Assembly: GCA_964019415.1 (NCBI GenBank)
Contig: OZ025877.1
Span: 1,513,501 to 1,577,500 of the forward strand
Direction: 5' to 3'
DNA from: Ianthella basta
Lineage: Eukaryota; Porifera; Demospongiae; Verongiida; Ianthellidae
Length of the DNA stretch: 64,000 nucleotides
Shown here: in pieces, positions 48,201 through 62,819 of the stretch
How positions within the stretch are numbered: the first letter of the stretch is position 1
How the letters are laid out: each line of letters opens with the position of its first letter
Notes under the pieces: generated by a model
Databases searched by the model: none
Told to the model about the DNA's origin: nothing
What the model saw: the letters and a program-made list of their open reading frames with translations, nothing else
Program-made: the position numbers and the translations under genes

Positions 48201-51200
48201 GCCTAATCTTGCCAAATCTTACCTTGTCATATTTTGCCAGATCTTACCTTGTCATATCTTGCCTAATCATACCAGAATCTTACCTTGTCATATCTTGCCA
48301 GATCTTACCTTGTCATATCTTGACTAATCTTGTTAAATCTTACCTTGTCATATCTTGCCAGATCTTACCTTGTCATATCTTGCCAAATGTTGCCAAATCT
48401 TACCCCGTCATATCTTGCCTAATCTTACTTTCTCATATCTTGCCAAATCTTTGTAATCTTACCTTGTCATATCTTGCTAAATCTTGCCAAATCTTACCTT
48501 GTCATAACTTGCCTAATCTTGCCAAATCTTACCTCGGCATATCTTGCCAAATCTTGCCAAATCTTACCTTATCATATCTTGCCAAATCCTGCCAAATCTT
48601 ACCTCTTCATATCTTGCCAAATCTTGCTTAATCTTACCTTGTCATATCTTACCAAATCTTGCCAAATCTTACCTTCTCATATCTTGCCAAATCTTGCCAA
48701 ATCTTACACCGTCATATCTTGCCTAATCTTGCCATATCTTACCTTCTCATATCTTGCCAAATCTTTGTAATCTTACCTTGTCATATCTTGCTAAATCTTG
48801 CCCAATCTTACCTTGTCATATCTTGCCTAATCTTGCCATATCTTACCTTATCATATCTTGCCTAATCTTGCCAAATCTTACCTTGTCATATCTTGCTTAA
48901 TCTTGCCAAATCTTACCTTCTCATATATTGCCAAATCTTGCTTAATCTTAAATTGGCATATCTTGCTAAATCTTGCCAAATCTTACCTTGTCATATCTTG
49001 CCTAATCTTGCCAAATCTTACCTTGTCATATCTTGCCTAATCTTGCTTAATCATACCTTGTCATATCTTGCCAAATCTTGCCAAATCTTACCTTTTCATA
49101 TCTTGCCTAATCTTGCCAAATCTTACCTTGTCATATCTTGCTTAATCTTGCCAAATCGTACCTTGTCATATCTTGCCAAATCCTGCCAAATCTTACCTCG
49201 TCATATCTTGCCAAATCTTCCTTAATCTTACCTTGTCATATCTTTCCAAATCTTGCCAAATCTTACCTTGTCATATCTTGCCAAATCTTGCCAAATCTTA
49301 CCCCGTCATATCTTCCCTAATCTTGCCAAATCTTACTTTCTCATATCTTGCCAAATCTTTGTAATCTTACCTTGTCATATCTTGCTAAATCTTGCCAAAT
49401 CTTACCTTGTCATATCTTGCCTAATCTTGCCAAATCTTACCTTGTCATATCTTGCCAAATCTTGCCAAATCTTACCTTGTCATATCTTACCTAATCTTGC
49501 CAAATCTTACCTTGTCATATCTTGCCAAATCTTGCCAAATCTTATGTTGTCATATCTTGTCTAATCTTGCTTAATCTTACCTTGTCATATCTTGCCAAAT
49601 CTTGCCAAATCTTACCTTGTCATATCTTGCCTAATCTTGCCAAATCTTACCTTGTCATATCTTGCCTAATCTTGCCAAATCTTACCTTGTCATATCTTGC
49701 CAAATCTTGCTTAATCTTACCTTGTCATATCTTGTATAATCTTGTTTAATCTTACGTTGTCATATCTTGCCAAATCTTGCCAAGTCTTACCTTATCATAT
49801 CTTGCCTAATCTTGCCAAATCTTACCTTGTCATATCTTGCCTAATCTTGCCAAATCTTCCCTTCTCATATATTGCCAAATCTTGCTTAATCTTACATTGT
49901 CATATCTTGCTAAATCTTGCCAAATCTTACCTTGTCATTTCTTGCCTAATCTTGCCAAATCTTACCCCGTCATATCTTGCCTAATCTTGCCAAATCTTAC
50001 CTTGTCATATCTTACCAAATCTTGCCAAATATTATCTTGTCATATCTTGCTTAAAGTTGCCTAATCTTACCTTGTCATATCTTGTCTAATCTTGCCTAAT
50101 CTTACCTTGTCATATTTTGCCAAATCTTGCCAAATCTTATATTGCCATTTCTTGCCTAATCTAGCCAAATCTTACCTTGTCATATTTTGCCTAATCTTGC
50201 CAATTCTTACCTTCTCATATCTTGCTAAATCTTGCCAAATCTTAACTAGTCATATCTTGCCTAATCTTGCCAAATCTTACTTTGTCTCATCTTGCCAAAT
50301 CTTGCCATAAATTATCTTGTCATATCTTGCCTAATGTTGCCTCATCTTACCTTGTCATATCTTGTCTAATCTTGCCTAATCTTACCTTGTCATATCTTGC
50401 TAAATCTTGCCAAATCTTACCTGTCACAACTTGCCTAATCTTGCCAAAACTTACGTTGTCATATCTTGCCTAATCTTGCCAAATCTTACCTTGACATATC
50501 TTGCCAAATCTTGCTTAATCTTACCTTGTCATATCTTGCCAAATCTTGCCAAATCTTACCTTGTCATATCTTGCCTAATCTTGCTAAATCTTACCTTGTC
50601 ATATCTTGCCAGATCTTATCTTGTCATATCTTGCCTAATCTTGCCAGAATCTTACCTTGTCATATCTTGCCAGATCTTACCTTGTCATATCTTGCCTAAT
50701 CTTGTCAAATCTTACCTTGTCATATCTTGCCTTATCTTGCCTTATCTTACCTCTTCATATGTTGCCAAATCTTGCCAAACCTTACCTTGCCATATCTTGC
50801 CAAATCTTGCCAAATCTACCTTGTGATAACTTGCCAAATCTTGCTTAATCTTACCTTGTGATGTAGCCTAAGCTTTCCTAATCTTACCTTCTCATATCTT
50901 GCCTAATCTTGCCATGCATATCTTACCTTGTCATATCTTGACTAAATCTTGCCTAATCTTACCTTGTCATATCTTGCTAAATCTTGCCAAATCTTACCTT
51001 GTCATATCTTTTCTAATCTAGCCAAATCTTACCTTGTCATATTTTGCCTAATCTTGCCAAATCTTACCTTGTCATATCTTGCCAAATCTTGCCAAATCTT
51101 ACCTTGTCATATCTTGCCTAAACTTGCCAGAATCTTACCTTGTCATATTTTGCCTAATCTTGCCAAATCTTACCTTGTCATATCTTGCCAAATCTTCCCA

Positions 51201-54200
51201 AATCTTACCTTGTCATATCTTACCAAATCTTGCCAATCTCATCTTGTCATATCTTGCCTAATGTTGCATAATCTTACCTTGTCATTCCTTGCCTAATCTT
51301 GCTAAATCTTACCTTGTCATATCTTGCCAGATCTTACCTTGTCATATCTTGCCTAATCTTGCCAGAATCTTACCTTGTCATATCTTGCCAGATCTTACCT
51401 TGTCATATCTTGCCTAATCTTGACAAATCTTACCTTGTCATATCTTGCCAGATCTTACCTTGTCTTATCTTGCCTAATCTTGTCAAATCTTACCTTGTCA
51501 TATCTTGCCTTATCTTGCCTAATCTTACCTCGTCATATGTTGTCAAATCTATCCAAATCTTACCTTGCCAAATCTTGCCAAATCTTGTCAAATCTACCTT
51601 GTGATATCTTGCCAAATCTTGCTTAATCTTACCTTGTGATGTTGCCTAATTTTGCCTAATCTTATCTTGTCATATCTTGCCTAATCTTGCCATGCAGATC
51701 TTACCTTGTCATATCTTGCCAAATCTTGTCAAATCTTGCCTTGTCACATCTTGCCTAAACTTGCCAAATCTTACCTTGTCATTTCTTGCCAAATCTTGCC
51801 AAATCTTACCTTGTAATATTTTGCCTAATGTTGCCAAATCTTATCTTGTCATATGTTGCCAAATCTTGCCAAATCTTACCTTGTCATATGTTGCCAAATC
51901 TTGCCAAATTTTACCCTGTCATATCTTGCCTAATCTTGCCAAATCTACCTTGTGATGTTGGCTAATCTTGCCTAATCTTACCTTGTCATATCTTGCCTAA
52001 TCTTGCCATACAGATCTTACCTTGACATATCTTGCCAAATCTTGCCAAATCTTACCTTGTCATATCGTGCCAAATCTTGCCAAATCTTACCTTGTCATAT
52101 CTTGCCAAATCTTGCCAAATCTTACCTTGTCATATCTTGCCTAATCTTGCCCAATCTTACCTTGTCATATCTTGCCAAATCTTGCCAAATCTTACCTTGT
52201 CATTTCTTGCCAAATCTTGCTTAATCTTACCTGGTCATATCTTGCCAAATCTTGCTTAATCTGACCTTGTCATATCTTGCCAAATCTTGCCAAATCTTGC
52301 CTTGTCATATCTTGCCAAATCTTGCCAAATCTTACCCCGTCATATATTGCCTAATCTTGCCAAATTTTACCTTGTCATATCTTGCTTAATCTTGCCTAAA
52401 CTTACCTTGTCATATCTTGCCAAATCTTGCCAAATCTTACCTTGTCATATCTTACCTAATCTTGCCAAATCTTACCTTGTCATATCTTGCCAAATCTTGC
52501 TTAATCTTACCTTGTCATATCTTGCATAATCTTGCTTAATCTTACCTTGTCATATCTTGCCAAATCTTGCCAAATCTTACCTAGTCATATCTTGCCTAAT
52601 CTTGCCCAATCTTACCTAGTCATAACTTGCCAAATCTTACCTTCTCATATATTGCCAAATCTTGCTTAATCTTACATTATCATATCTTGCTAAATCTTGC
52701 CAAATCTTACCTTGTTATATCTTGCCAAATCTTGCCAAATCTTACCTTGCCATATCTTGCCTAATATTGCCAAATCTTACCTTGTCATATCTTGCCAAAT
52801 CTTGCCAAATCTTATCTTGTCATATCTTGCCTAAAGTTGCCTAATCTTACCTTGTCATATCTTGTCTAATCTTGCCAAATCTTACCTTGTCATATCTTGC
52901 CAAATCTTGCCAAATCTTATCTTGTCATATCTTGCCTAATCTTGTCAAATCTTACCTTGACATATTTTGCCTAATCTTGCCAAATCTTACCTTGTCATAT
53001 CTTGCTAAATTTTGCCATATCATACCTTGTCATATCTTGCCAAATCTTGCCAAATCTTACCTTGTCATATCTTGCCAAATCTTGCCAAATCTTATCTTGT
53101 CATATCTTGCCTAATGTTGCCTAATCTTACCTTGTCATATCTTGCCTAATATTGCCAAATCTTACCTTGTCATATCTTGCCAAATCTTGCCAAATCTTAT
53201 CTAGTCATATCTTGCCTAAAGTTGCCTAATCTTACCTTGTCATATCTTGTCTAATCTTGCCAAATCTTACCTTGTCATATCTTGCCAAATCTTGCCAAAT
53301 CTTATCTTGTCATATCTTGCCTAATCTTGCCAAATCTTACCTTGACATAATGTGCCTAATCTTGCCAAATCTAACCTTGTCATATCTTGCTAAATTTTGC
53401 CATATCATACCTTGTCATATCTTGCCTAATCTTGCCAAATCTTATCTTGTCATATCTTGCCTAATGTTGCCTAATCTTACCTTGTCATATCTTGTGTAAT
53501 CTTGCCTAATCTTACATTGTCATATCTTGCAAAATCGTGCCAAATCTTACCTTGTCATAAGTTGCCTAATCTTGCCAAATCTTACGTTGTCATATTTTGC
53601 CTAATCTTGCCAAATCTTACCCCGTCATATCTTGCCAAATCTTGCTTAATCTTACCTTGTAATATCTTGCCAAATCTTGCCAAATCTTACCTTGTCATAT
53701 CTTGCCTAATCTTGCCAAATCTTACCTTGTCATATCATGCCAGATCTTACATTGTCATATGTTGCCTAATCTTACCAGAATCTTACCTTGTCATATCTTG
53801 CCATATATTACCTTGTCATATCTTGCCTAATCTTGCCAAATCTTATCTTGTCATATCTTGCCTAAAGTTGCCTAATATTACCTTGTCATATCTTGCCTAA
53901 TCTTGCCAAATCTTACCTTGTCATATCTTGCCAAATCTTGCCAAATCTTATCTCGTCATATCTTGCCTAATGTTGCCTAATCTTACCTTGTCATATCTTG
54001 TGTAATCTTGCCTAATCTTACATTGTCATATCTTGCCAAATCGTGCCAAATCTTACCTTGTCATAACTTGCCTAATCTTGCCAAATCTTACGTTGTCATA
54101 TTTTGCCTAATCTTGCCAAATCTTACCTTGTCATATCTTGCCAAATCTTGCTTAATCCTACCTTGTAATATCTTGCCAAATCTTGCCAAATCTTACCTTG

Positions 54201-57200
54201 TCATATCTTGCCTAATCTTGCCAAATCTTACCTTGTCATATCATGCCAGATCTTACCTTGTCATATCTTGCCTAATCTTACCAGAATCTTACCTTGTCAT
54301 ATCTTGCCAGATATTACCTTGTCATATCTTGCCTAATCTTGCCAAATCTTGCCTTGTCATGTCTTGCCAGATCTTACCTTGTCATATCTTGCCTAATCTT
54401 GTCAAATCTTACCTTGTCATATCTTTCCTTATCTTGCCTAATCTTACCTCGTCATATGTTGCCAATCTTGCCAAATCTTACCTTGCCATATCTTGCCAAA
54501 TCTTGCCAAATCTACCTTGTGATATCTTGCCAAATCTTCCTTGATCTTACCTTGTCATGTTGCCTAATCTTGCCTAATCTTACCATGTCATATCTTGCCT
54601 AATCTAGCCATGCAAATCTTACCTTGTCATATCTTGCCTAATCTTGCCAAATCTTATCTTGTCATATCTTGCCTAAAGTTGCCTAATCTTACCTTGTCAT
54701 ATCTTGCCTAATATTGCCAAATCTTACCTTGTCATATCTTGCCAAATCTTGCCAAATTTTATCTTGTCATATCTTGTCTAATCTTGCCAAATCTTACCTT
54801 GTCATATCTTGCCAAATCTTGCCAAATCTTATCTTGTCATATCTTGCCTAATCTTGCCAAATCTTACCTTGACATATTTTGCCTAATCTTGACAAATCTA
54901 AGCTTGTAATATCTTGCTAAATTTTGCCATATCTTACCTTGTCATATCTTGCCTAATCTTGCCAAATCTTACCTTGTCATATCTTGCCAAATCTTGCCAA
55001 ATCTTATCTCGTCATATCTTGCCTAATGTTGCCTAATCTTACCTTGTCATATCTTGTGTAATCTTGCCTAATCTTACATTGTCATATCTTGCCAAATCGT
55101 GCCAAATCTTACCTTGTCATAAGTTGCCTAATCTTGCCAAATCTTACGTTGTCATATTTTGCCTAATCTTGCCAAATCTTACCTTGTCATATCTTGCCAA
55201 ATCTTGCTTAATCCTACCTTGTAATATCTTGCCAAATCTTGCCAAATCTTACCTTGTCATATCTTGCCTAATCTTGCCAAATCTTACCTTGTCATATCTT
55301 GCCAGATATTACCTTGTCATATCTTGCCTAATCTTGCCAAATCTTGCCTTGTCATGTCTTGCCAGATCTTACCTTGTCATATCTTGCCTAATCTTGTCAA
55401 ATCTTACCTTGTCATATCTTTCCTTATCTTGCCTAATCTTACCTCGTCATATGTTGCCAATCTTGCCAAATCTTACCTTGCCATATCTTGCCAAATCTTG
55501 CCAAATCTACCTTGTGATATCTTGCCAAATCTTCCTTGATCTTACCTTGTCATGTTGCCTAATCTTGCCTAATCTTACCATGTCATATCTTGCCTAATCT
55601 AGCCATGCAAATCTTACCTTGTCATATCTTGCCTAATCTTGCCAAATCTTACCTTGTCATATCTTGCCTAATCTTGCCTAATCTTGCCTTGTCATATCTT
55701 GCCAAATCTTTCCAAATCTTACCTTGTCATATCTTCCCTACACTTGCCAGATCTTACCTTGTCATATCTTGCCAAATCTTGCCAAATCTTACCTTGTCAA
55801 ATCTTACCAAATCTTGCTTAATCTTACCTCGTCATATCTTGCCAAATCTTGCTTAATCTAACCTTGTCATATCTTGCAAAATCTTACCTTGTCATATCTT
55901 GCCAAATCTTGCCAAATCTTACCCCGTCATATCTTGCCTAATCTTGCCAAATCTTACCTTCTGATATCTTGCCAAATCTTATTTAATCTTACATTGCCAT
56001 ATTTTCCTAAATATTGCCAAATCTTACCTTGTCATATCTTGCCAAATCTTGCCAAATCTTACCTTGTCATATCTTGCCAAATCTTGCCATGCAAATCTTA
56101 CCTTGTCATATCTTGCCTAATCTTGCCAAATCTTACCTTGTCATAAATTATCATGCCAAATCTTGTCAAATCTTATTTTGTCATATCTTGCCTAATGTTG
56201 CCTAATCTTACCTTGTCATATCTTGTGTAATCTTGCCTAATCTTACCTTGTCGCATCTTGCCAAATCTTGCCAAATCTTACCTTGTCATATCTTGTCTAA
56301 TCTTGCCTAATCTTACGTTGTCATATTTTGCCAAATCTTGCCAAATCTTACCTTGTCATATCTTGCCAAATCTTGCTAAATCTTATCTTGTCATATCTTG
56401 CCTAATGTTGCCTAATCTTACCTTGTCATATGTTGTCTAATCTTGCCTAATCTTACCTTGTCATATCTTGCCAAATCTTGCCAAATCTTACCTTGTTATA
56501 TCTTGCCAAATCTTGCCAAATCTTACCTTGTCATATCTTGCCTAATCTTGCTTAATCTTACTTTGTCATATCTTGCCAAATCTTGCTTAATCTTACATTG
56601 TCATGTTGCCTAATCTTGCCTAAACGTACCTTGTCATATCTTGCCTAATCTTGCCAGAATCTTACCTTGTCATATCTTGCCAGATATTACCTTGTCATAT
56701 CTTGCCAAATCTTGCCAAATCTTACCTTGTCATATCTTGCCAGATCTTACTTTGTCATATCTTGCCTAATCTTGCCAAATCTTACCTTGTCATATCTTGC
56801 CTAATCTTGCCAAATCTTACCTTGTCATATCTTGCCAAATCTTGCCAAATCTTACCTTGTCATATCTTGCCTAATCTTGCCAAATCTTACCTTGTCATAT
56901 TTTGCCTAAACTTGCCAAATCTTACCTTGTCATATCTTGCCAAATCTTGCTTAATGTTACATCGTCATATCTTGCCAAATCCTGCCAAATCTTACCTTGT
57001 CATATTCTGCCTAATCTTGCCAAATCATACCTTGCCATATCTTGCCAAATCTTGCCAAATCTACCTTGTGATATCTTGCCAAATCTTCCTTAATCTTACT
57101 TTGTCATGTTGTCTAATCTTGCCTAATCTTACCATGTCATATCTTGCCTAATCTTGCCATGCAAATCCTACCTTGTCATGTCTTGCCAAATCTTGCCAAA

Positions 57201-57224
57201 TCTTACCTTGTCATATCTTACCTG
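45233..57224 (+). repeat. 35-bp tandem satellite, block D
   Basis: A continuous array from the MITE to the inverted patch. It is more heterogeneous than blocks A and B, with more single-base variants and truncated units such as CTTACCTGTCACAACTTGCC near 48,049 and 50,421 (offset 2,372 bp) and ATCTTTGTAATC near 48,450, 48,763 and 49,357. CATGCAGATC-type markers occur near 45,475, 46,358 and 51,690, with CATGCAAATC or CATACAGATC forms near 52,008, 54,610, 55,606, 56,090 and 57,160. I see no gene. Confidence 0.96.
53490..55610 (+). repeat. Satellite duplication, 506- and 1,056-bp offsets
   Basis: A block beginning TCTTGTGTAATCTTGCC, with AATCGTGCC and TTACGTTGTCAT units, occurs near 53,490, 53,996 and 55,052. 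The second and third copies share the order of variants to about 54,610/55,610, including TTGTCATGTCTTGCC, TCTTTCC, GTTGCCAATC and TCTAGCCATGCAAATC. The first copy is shorter. Confidence 0.75.
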
Positions 57225-57461
57225 ATATGACAAGGTAAGATTTGGCAAGATTTGGCAAGATATGACAAGGTAAGATTAAGCAAGATTTGGCAAGATATGA
57301 CGAGGTAAGATTAAGCAAGATTTGGCAAGATATGACAAGGTAAGATTTGGCAAGATTTGGCAAGATATGACAATGTAAGATTTGGCAAGTTTAGGCAAGA
57401 TATGACAAGGTAAGATTTGGCAAGATTTGGCAAGATATGACAAGGTAAGATTTGGCAAGAT
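57225..57461 (-). repeat. Inverted satellite patch (~237 bp)
   Basis: Here the satellite runs in the opposite orientation (ATATGACAAGGTAAGATTTGG...), the only such stretch in the window. The left breakpoint is a near-palindrome: AATCTTACCTTGTCATAT (57199-57216) and its exact reverse complement (57225-57242) flank 8 bp, CTTACCTG. The right breakpoint is GCAAGAT-T-ATCTTGC (57455-57469), a perfect hairpin with a one-base centre. The patch contains about 6-7 monomers. Confidence 0.95.
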
Positions 57462-58100
57462 TATCTTGCGAAATCTTGCCAAATCTTACCCCGTCATATC
57501 TTGCCTAATCTTGCCAAATCTTACCTTCTCATATCCTGCCAAATCATATTTAATCTTACCTTGTCATATTTTGCTAAATATTGCCAAATCTTACCTTGTC
57601 ATATCTTTCCAAATCTTGCCAAATCTTACCTTGTCATATTTTGCCAAATCTTGCCAAATCTTACCTTGTCATATCTTGCCTAATCCTGCCAAATCTTACC
57701 TTGTCATAAATTATCTTGCCAAATCTTGTCAAATCATATCTTGTCATATCTTGCCTAATGTTGCATAATCTTACCTTGTCATATCTTGTCTAATCTTGCC
57801 TAATCTTACCTTGTCATATCTTGCCAAATCTTGCCAAATCTTACCTTGTCATATCTTGCCTAATCTTGCCAAATCTTACCTTGTCATATTTTGCCTAATC
57901 TTGCCAAATCTTACTTTGTCATATCTTGCCAAATCTTGCCAAATCTTATCTTGTCATATCTTGCCTAACGTTGCCTAATCTTACCTTGTCATATCTTGTC
58001 TAATCTTGCCTAATCTTACCTTGTCATATCTTGCCAAATCTTGCCAAAACTTACATTGTCATATCTTGCCAAATCTTGCCAAATCTTACCTTGTCATATC

Positions 58101-58574
58101 TTGCTCAATTTTGCCAAATCTTACCTTGTCATATTTTGCCAAATCTTGCTTAATCTTACCTTGTCATATCTTGCCAAATCTTGCTTAATCTTACCTTGTC
58201 ATATCTTGCCAAATCTTGCTTAATCTTACCTTGTCATGTTGCCTAATCGTGCCTAATCTTACCTTGTCATATCTTGCATAATCTTGCCATGCAGATCTTA
58301 CCTTGTCATATCTTGCCAAATCTTACCTTGTCATATCTTGCTCAATTTTGCCAAATCTTACCTTGTCATATTTTGCCAAATCTTGCTTAATCTTACCTTG
58401 TCATATCTTGCCAAATCTTGCTTAATCTTACCTTGTCATATCTTGCCAAATCTTGCTTAATCTTACCTTGTCATGTTGCCTAATCGTGCCTAATCTTACC
58501 TTGTCATATCTTGCATAATCTTGCCATGCAGATCTTACCTTGTCATATCTTGCCAAATCTTACCTTGTCATATC
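58101..58574 (+). repeat. Exact 237-bp tandem duplication
   Basis: 58101-58337 is repeated at 58338-58574 with no difference that I can see. It starts TTGCTCAATTTTGCC and includes AATCGTGCC, CATAATCTTGCC and the CATGCAGATC marker. It is probably one of the youngest events in the array. Confidence 0.88.
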
Positions 58575-59429
58575 TTGCCTAATCTGGCCAAATCTTACCT
58601 TCAGTTGTCATATCTTGCCAAATCTTGCCAAATCTTACCTTGTCATATCTTACCCAATCTTGCCAAATCTTACCTTGTCATATATTGCATAATCTTGGCA
58701 AATCTTACATAATCATATCTTGTCAAATCTTGGTTAATCTTACATCGTCATATCTTGCCAAATCTTGCTTAATCTTACCTTCTCATATCTTGCCAAATCT
58801 TACCACATCTTACCTTGTCATATCTTGCCAAATCTTACCTCGTCATATTTTGTCTAATCTTGCCAAATCTTACCTTGTCATATCTTGCCAAATCTTGCTT
58901 AATCTTACCTTGTCATATCTTGCAAAATCTTGCCAAATCTTACCTTATCATATCTTGCCAAATCTTGCCAAATCTTACCTTGTCATATCTTGTCTAATCT
59001 TGCCTAATCTAACCTTGTCATATCTTGCCAAATCTTGCCAAATCTTACCTTGTCATATCTTGCCAAATCTTACCAAATCTTACCTTGTCATATCTTGCCA
59101 AAACTTGCCAAAATCTTATCTTGTCATTTCTTGCCTAATGTTGCCTATTCTTACCTTGTCATATCTTGTCTAATCTTGCCTAATCTAACCTTGTCATATC
59201 TTGCCTAATCTTGCCAAATCTTACCTTGTCATATCTTGCCAAATCTTGCCAAATCTTACCTTGTCATATTTTGCCTAATCTTGCTTAATCTTACCTTGTC
59301 ATATCTTGCCAAATCTTGCCAAATCTTACCGTGTCATATCTTGCCTAATCTTGCTTAATCTTACCTTGTCATATCTTGCCAAATCTTCCTTAATCTTACC
59401 TAGTCATATCTTGCCTAATCTTGCCAAAT

Positions 59430-61060
59430 CTTACCTCATCATATATTGCCAGATCATACCTCGTCATATCTTGCCAAATCTTGCAAGATCTTACCTAGTC
59501 ATATCTTGCCTAATCTTGCCAGATCTTACCCTGTCATATTATGCCAGATCATACCTCGTCATATCTTGCCAGATCTTACCTTGTCATATCTTGCCTAATC
59601 TTGCCAGATCTTACCTTGTCATATCTTGCCAAATCTTACCTCGTCATATCTTGCCAAATCTTGCTTAATCTTACCTTGTCATATCTAGCCAAAACTTGCC
59701 AAATCTTACCTTGTCATATCATGCCAAATATTTCTTAATCTTATTTTGTCATATCTTGTCTAATCTTGCCAAATTTTACGTTGTCATATCTTGCCAAATC
59801 TTGCCAAATCTTACCTTATCATATTTTGCCAAATCTTGCCAAATCTTACCTTGTCATATCTTGCCTAATTTTGCCAAATCTTACCTTGTCATATCTTACC
59901 TAATCTTGCCAAATCTTACCTTGTCATATATTGCCTAATCTTGCCAAATCTTACCTTCTCTTATCTTGCCAAATCTTGCTTAATCTTAAATCATCATATC
60001 TTGCCAAATCTTGCTTAATCTTACTTTCTCATATCTTGCCAAATCTTGCCAAATCTTACCTAGTCATATCTTGCCAAATCTTACTTCGTCATATTTTGTC
60101 TAATCTTGCCAAATCTTACCTTGTCATATCTTGCCAAATTTTGCTTAATCTTACCTTGTCATATCTTCCTAAATCTTGCCAAATCTTACCTTGTCATATC
60201 TTGCCAAATCTTGCCAAATCTTACCTTGTCATATCTTGTCTAATCTTGCCTAATCTAACCTTGTCATATCTTGCCAAATCTTGCCAAATCTTACCTTGTC
60301 ATATTTTGCCTAATCTTGCCAAATTGTACCTTGTCATATCTTGCCAAAACTTGCCAAAATCATATCTTGCCTAATGTTGCCTAATCTTAACTTGTCATAT
60401 CTTGTCTAATCTTGCCTAATCTAACCTTGTCATATCTTGCCTAATCTTGCCAAATCTTACCTTGTCATATCTTGCCTAATCTTGCCAAATCTTACCTTGT
60501 CATATTTTGCCTAATCTTGCTTAATCTTACCTTGTCAGATCTTGCCAAATCTTGCCAAATCTTACCGTGTCATATCTTGCCAAATCTTGTTTAATCTTAC
60601 CTTTTCATATCTTGCCAAATCTTCCTTAATCTTTCCTTGTCATATCTTGCTTAATCTTGCCAAATCTTACCTCATCGTATATTGCCAGATCATACCTCGT
60701 CATATCTTGCCAAATCTTGCAAGATCTTACCTAGTCATATCTTGCCTAATCTTGCCAGATCTTACCCTGTCATATTTTGCCAGATCATACCTCGTCATAT
60801 CTTGCCAGATCTTACCTTGTCAAATCTTGCCAAATCTTCCTTAATCTTACCTTGTCATATCTTGACTAATCTTGCCAAATCTTACCTCATCGTATATTGC
60901 CAGATCATACCTCGTCATATCTTGCCAAATCTTGCAAGATCTTGTCTAGTCATATCTTGCCTAATCTTGCCAGATCTTACCCTGTCATATTTTGCCAGAT
61001 CATACCTCATCATATCTTGCCAGATCTTACCTTGTCATATCTTGCCTAATCTTGCCAGAT
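59430..61060 (+). repeat. Divergent subfamily CCAGATCATACCTCGTC, tandem blocks
   Basis: Monomers such as ATATTGCCAGATCATACC, TTGCAAGATCTTACCTAGTC and CCCTGTCATATT occur near 59,435-59,620, 60,665-60,820 and 60,880-61,050. The last two are offset by about 215 bp. The same subfamily flanks the 5' end of the non-LTR element at 25.1-25.3 kb. Confidence 0.7.
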
Positions 61061-62819
61061 CTTACATTGTCATATCTTACCAAATCTTGCCAAATCTTAC
61101 CTTGTCATATCTGGCCAAATCTTGCTTAATCTTACCTTGTCAGATCTAGCCAAAACTTGCCAAATCTTACCTTCTCATATCTTGCCAAATATTTCTTAAA
61201 CTTACTTTGTCATATCTTTCCAGATCTTGCCTTGTCATATCTTGCCTAATTTGCCAAATCTTACTTTGTCATATCTTGCCAAATCTTGCTAAATCTTACC
61301 CCGTCATATCTTGCCTAATCTTGCCAAATCTACCTTGTGATGTTGCCTAATCTTACCTTATCTTACCTTGTCATATCTTGCCTAATGCTGCCTAATCTTA
61401 CCTTGTCAAATCTTGTCTAATCTTGCCTAATCTAACCTTGTCATATCTTGCCTAACCTTGCCAAATCTTACCTTGTCATATTTTGCCTAATCTTTCCAAA
61501 TATTACCTTGTCATACCTTGCCAAATCTTGCCAAATCTTACCTTGTCATATCTTGCCAAATCTTGCCAAATCTTACCGTGTCATATCTTGCCAAATCTTG
61601 CTTAATCTTACCTCTTCCCATCTTGCCAAATCTTGCTTAATCTTACCTTGTCATATCTTGCCAAATCTTGCCAAACCTTACCTTGTCATATCTTGCCTAA
61701 TATTGCCAAATCTTACCTTGTCATATCTTGCCTAATCTTGCCAAATCTTACCTTGTCATATCTTGCCAAATTTTGCTTAATCTTACATTGTCATATCTTG
61801 CCAAATCTTGCTTAATCTTACCTTTTCATATCTTGCCAAATCTTGCCAAATCTTACCTTGTCATATCTTGCCAAATCATACCTCGTCATATTTTGCCTAA
61901 TCTTGCCAAATCTTATCTTGTCATATCTTGCCAAATCTTGCTTAATCTTACCTTGTCATATCTTGCTAAATCTTGCCAAATCTTACCTCGTCATATCTTG
62001 CCTAATCTTGCCAAATCTTACCTTCTCATATCTTGCCAAATCTCATTTAATCTTACCTTGTCATATTTTGCTAAATATTGCCAAATCTTACCTTGTCATA
62101 TCTTGCCAAATCTTGCCAAATCTTACCTTGTCATATCTTGCCAAATCTTGCCAAATCTTACCTTGTCATATCTTGCCAAATCTTGCCAAATCTTACCTTG
62201 TCATAAATTATCTTGCCAAATCTTGTCAAATCTTATCTTGTCATATCTTGCCTAATGTTGCCTAATCTTACCTTGTCATATCTTATCTAATTTTGCCTAA
62301 TCTTACCTTGTATATCTTGCCTAATCTTGCCAAATCATACCTTGTCATATCTTGCCTAATCTTGCCCAATCTTACCTTGTCATATTTTGCCTAATCTTGC
62401 CAAATCTTACTTTATCATATCTTGCCAAATCTTGCCAAATCATATCTTGTCATATCTTGCCTAACGTTGCCTAATCTTACCTTGTCATATCTTGTCTAAT
62501 CTTGCCTAATCTTACCTTGTCATATCTTGCCAAATCTTGCTAAATCTTACCTTGTCATATCTTGCCAAATCTTGCCAAATCTTACCTTGTCATATCTTGA
62601 CTAATCCTGCCAAATCTTACCTTGTCATATTTTGCCAAATCTTGCTTAATCTTACCTTGTCATATCTTGCCAAATCTTCCTTAATCTTACCTTGTCATGT
62701 TGCCTAATCTTGCCTAATCTTACCTTGTCATATCTTGCCTAATCTTGCCATGCAGATCTTACCTTGTCATATCTTGCCAAATCTTGCCAAATCTTACCTT
62801 GTCATATCTTGCCTAATAT

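Noticed and set aside
57276..57482. Minus-strand ORF of 68 codons
   Set aside because: It is the same satellite peptide, seen on the minus strand only because the array is inverted here.
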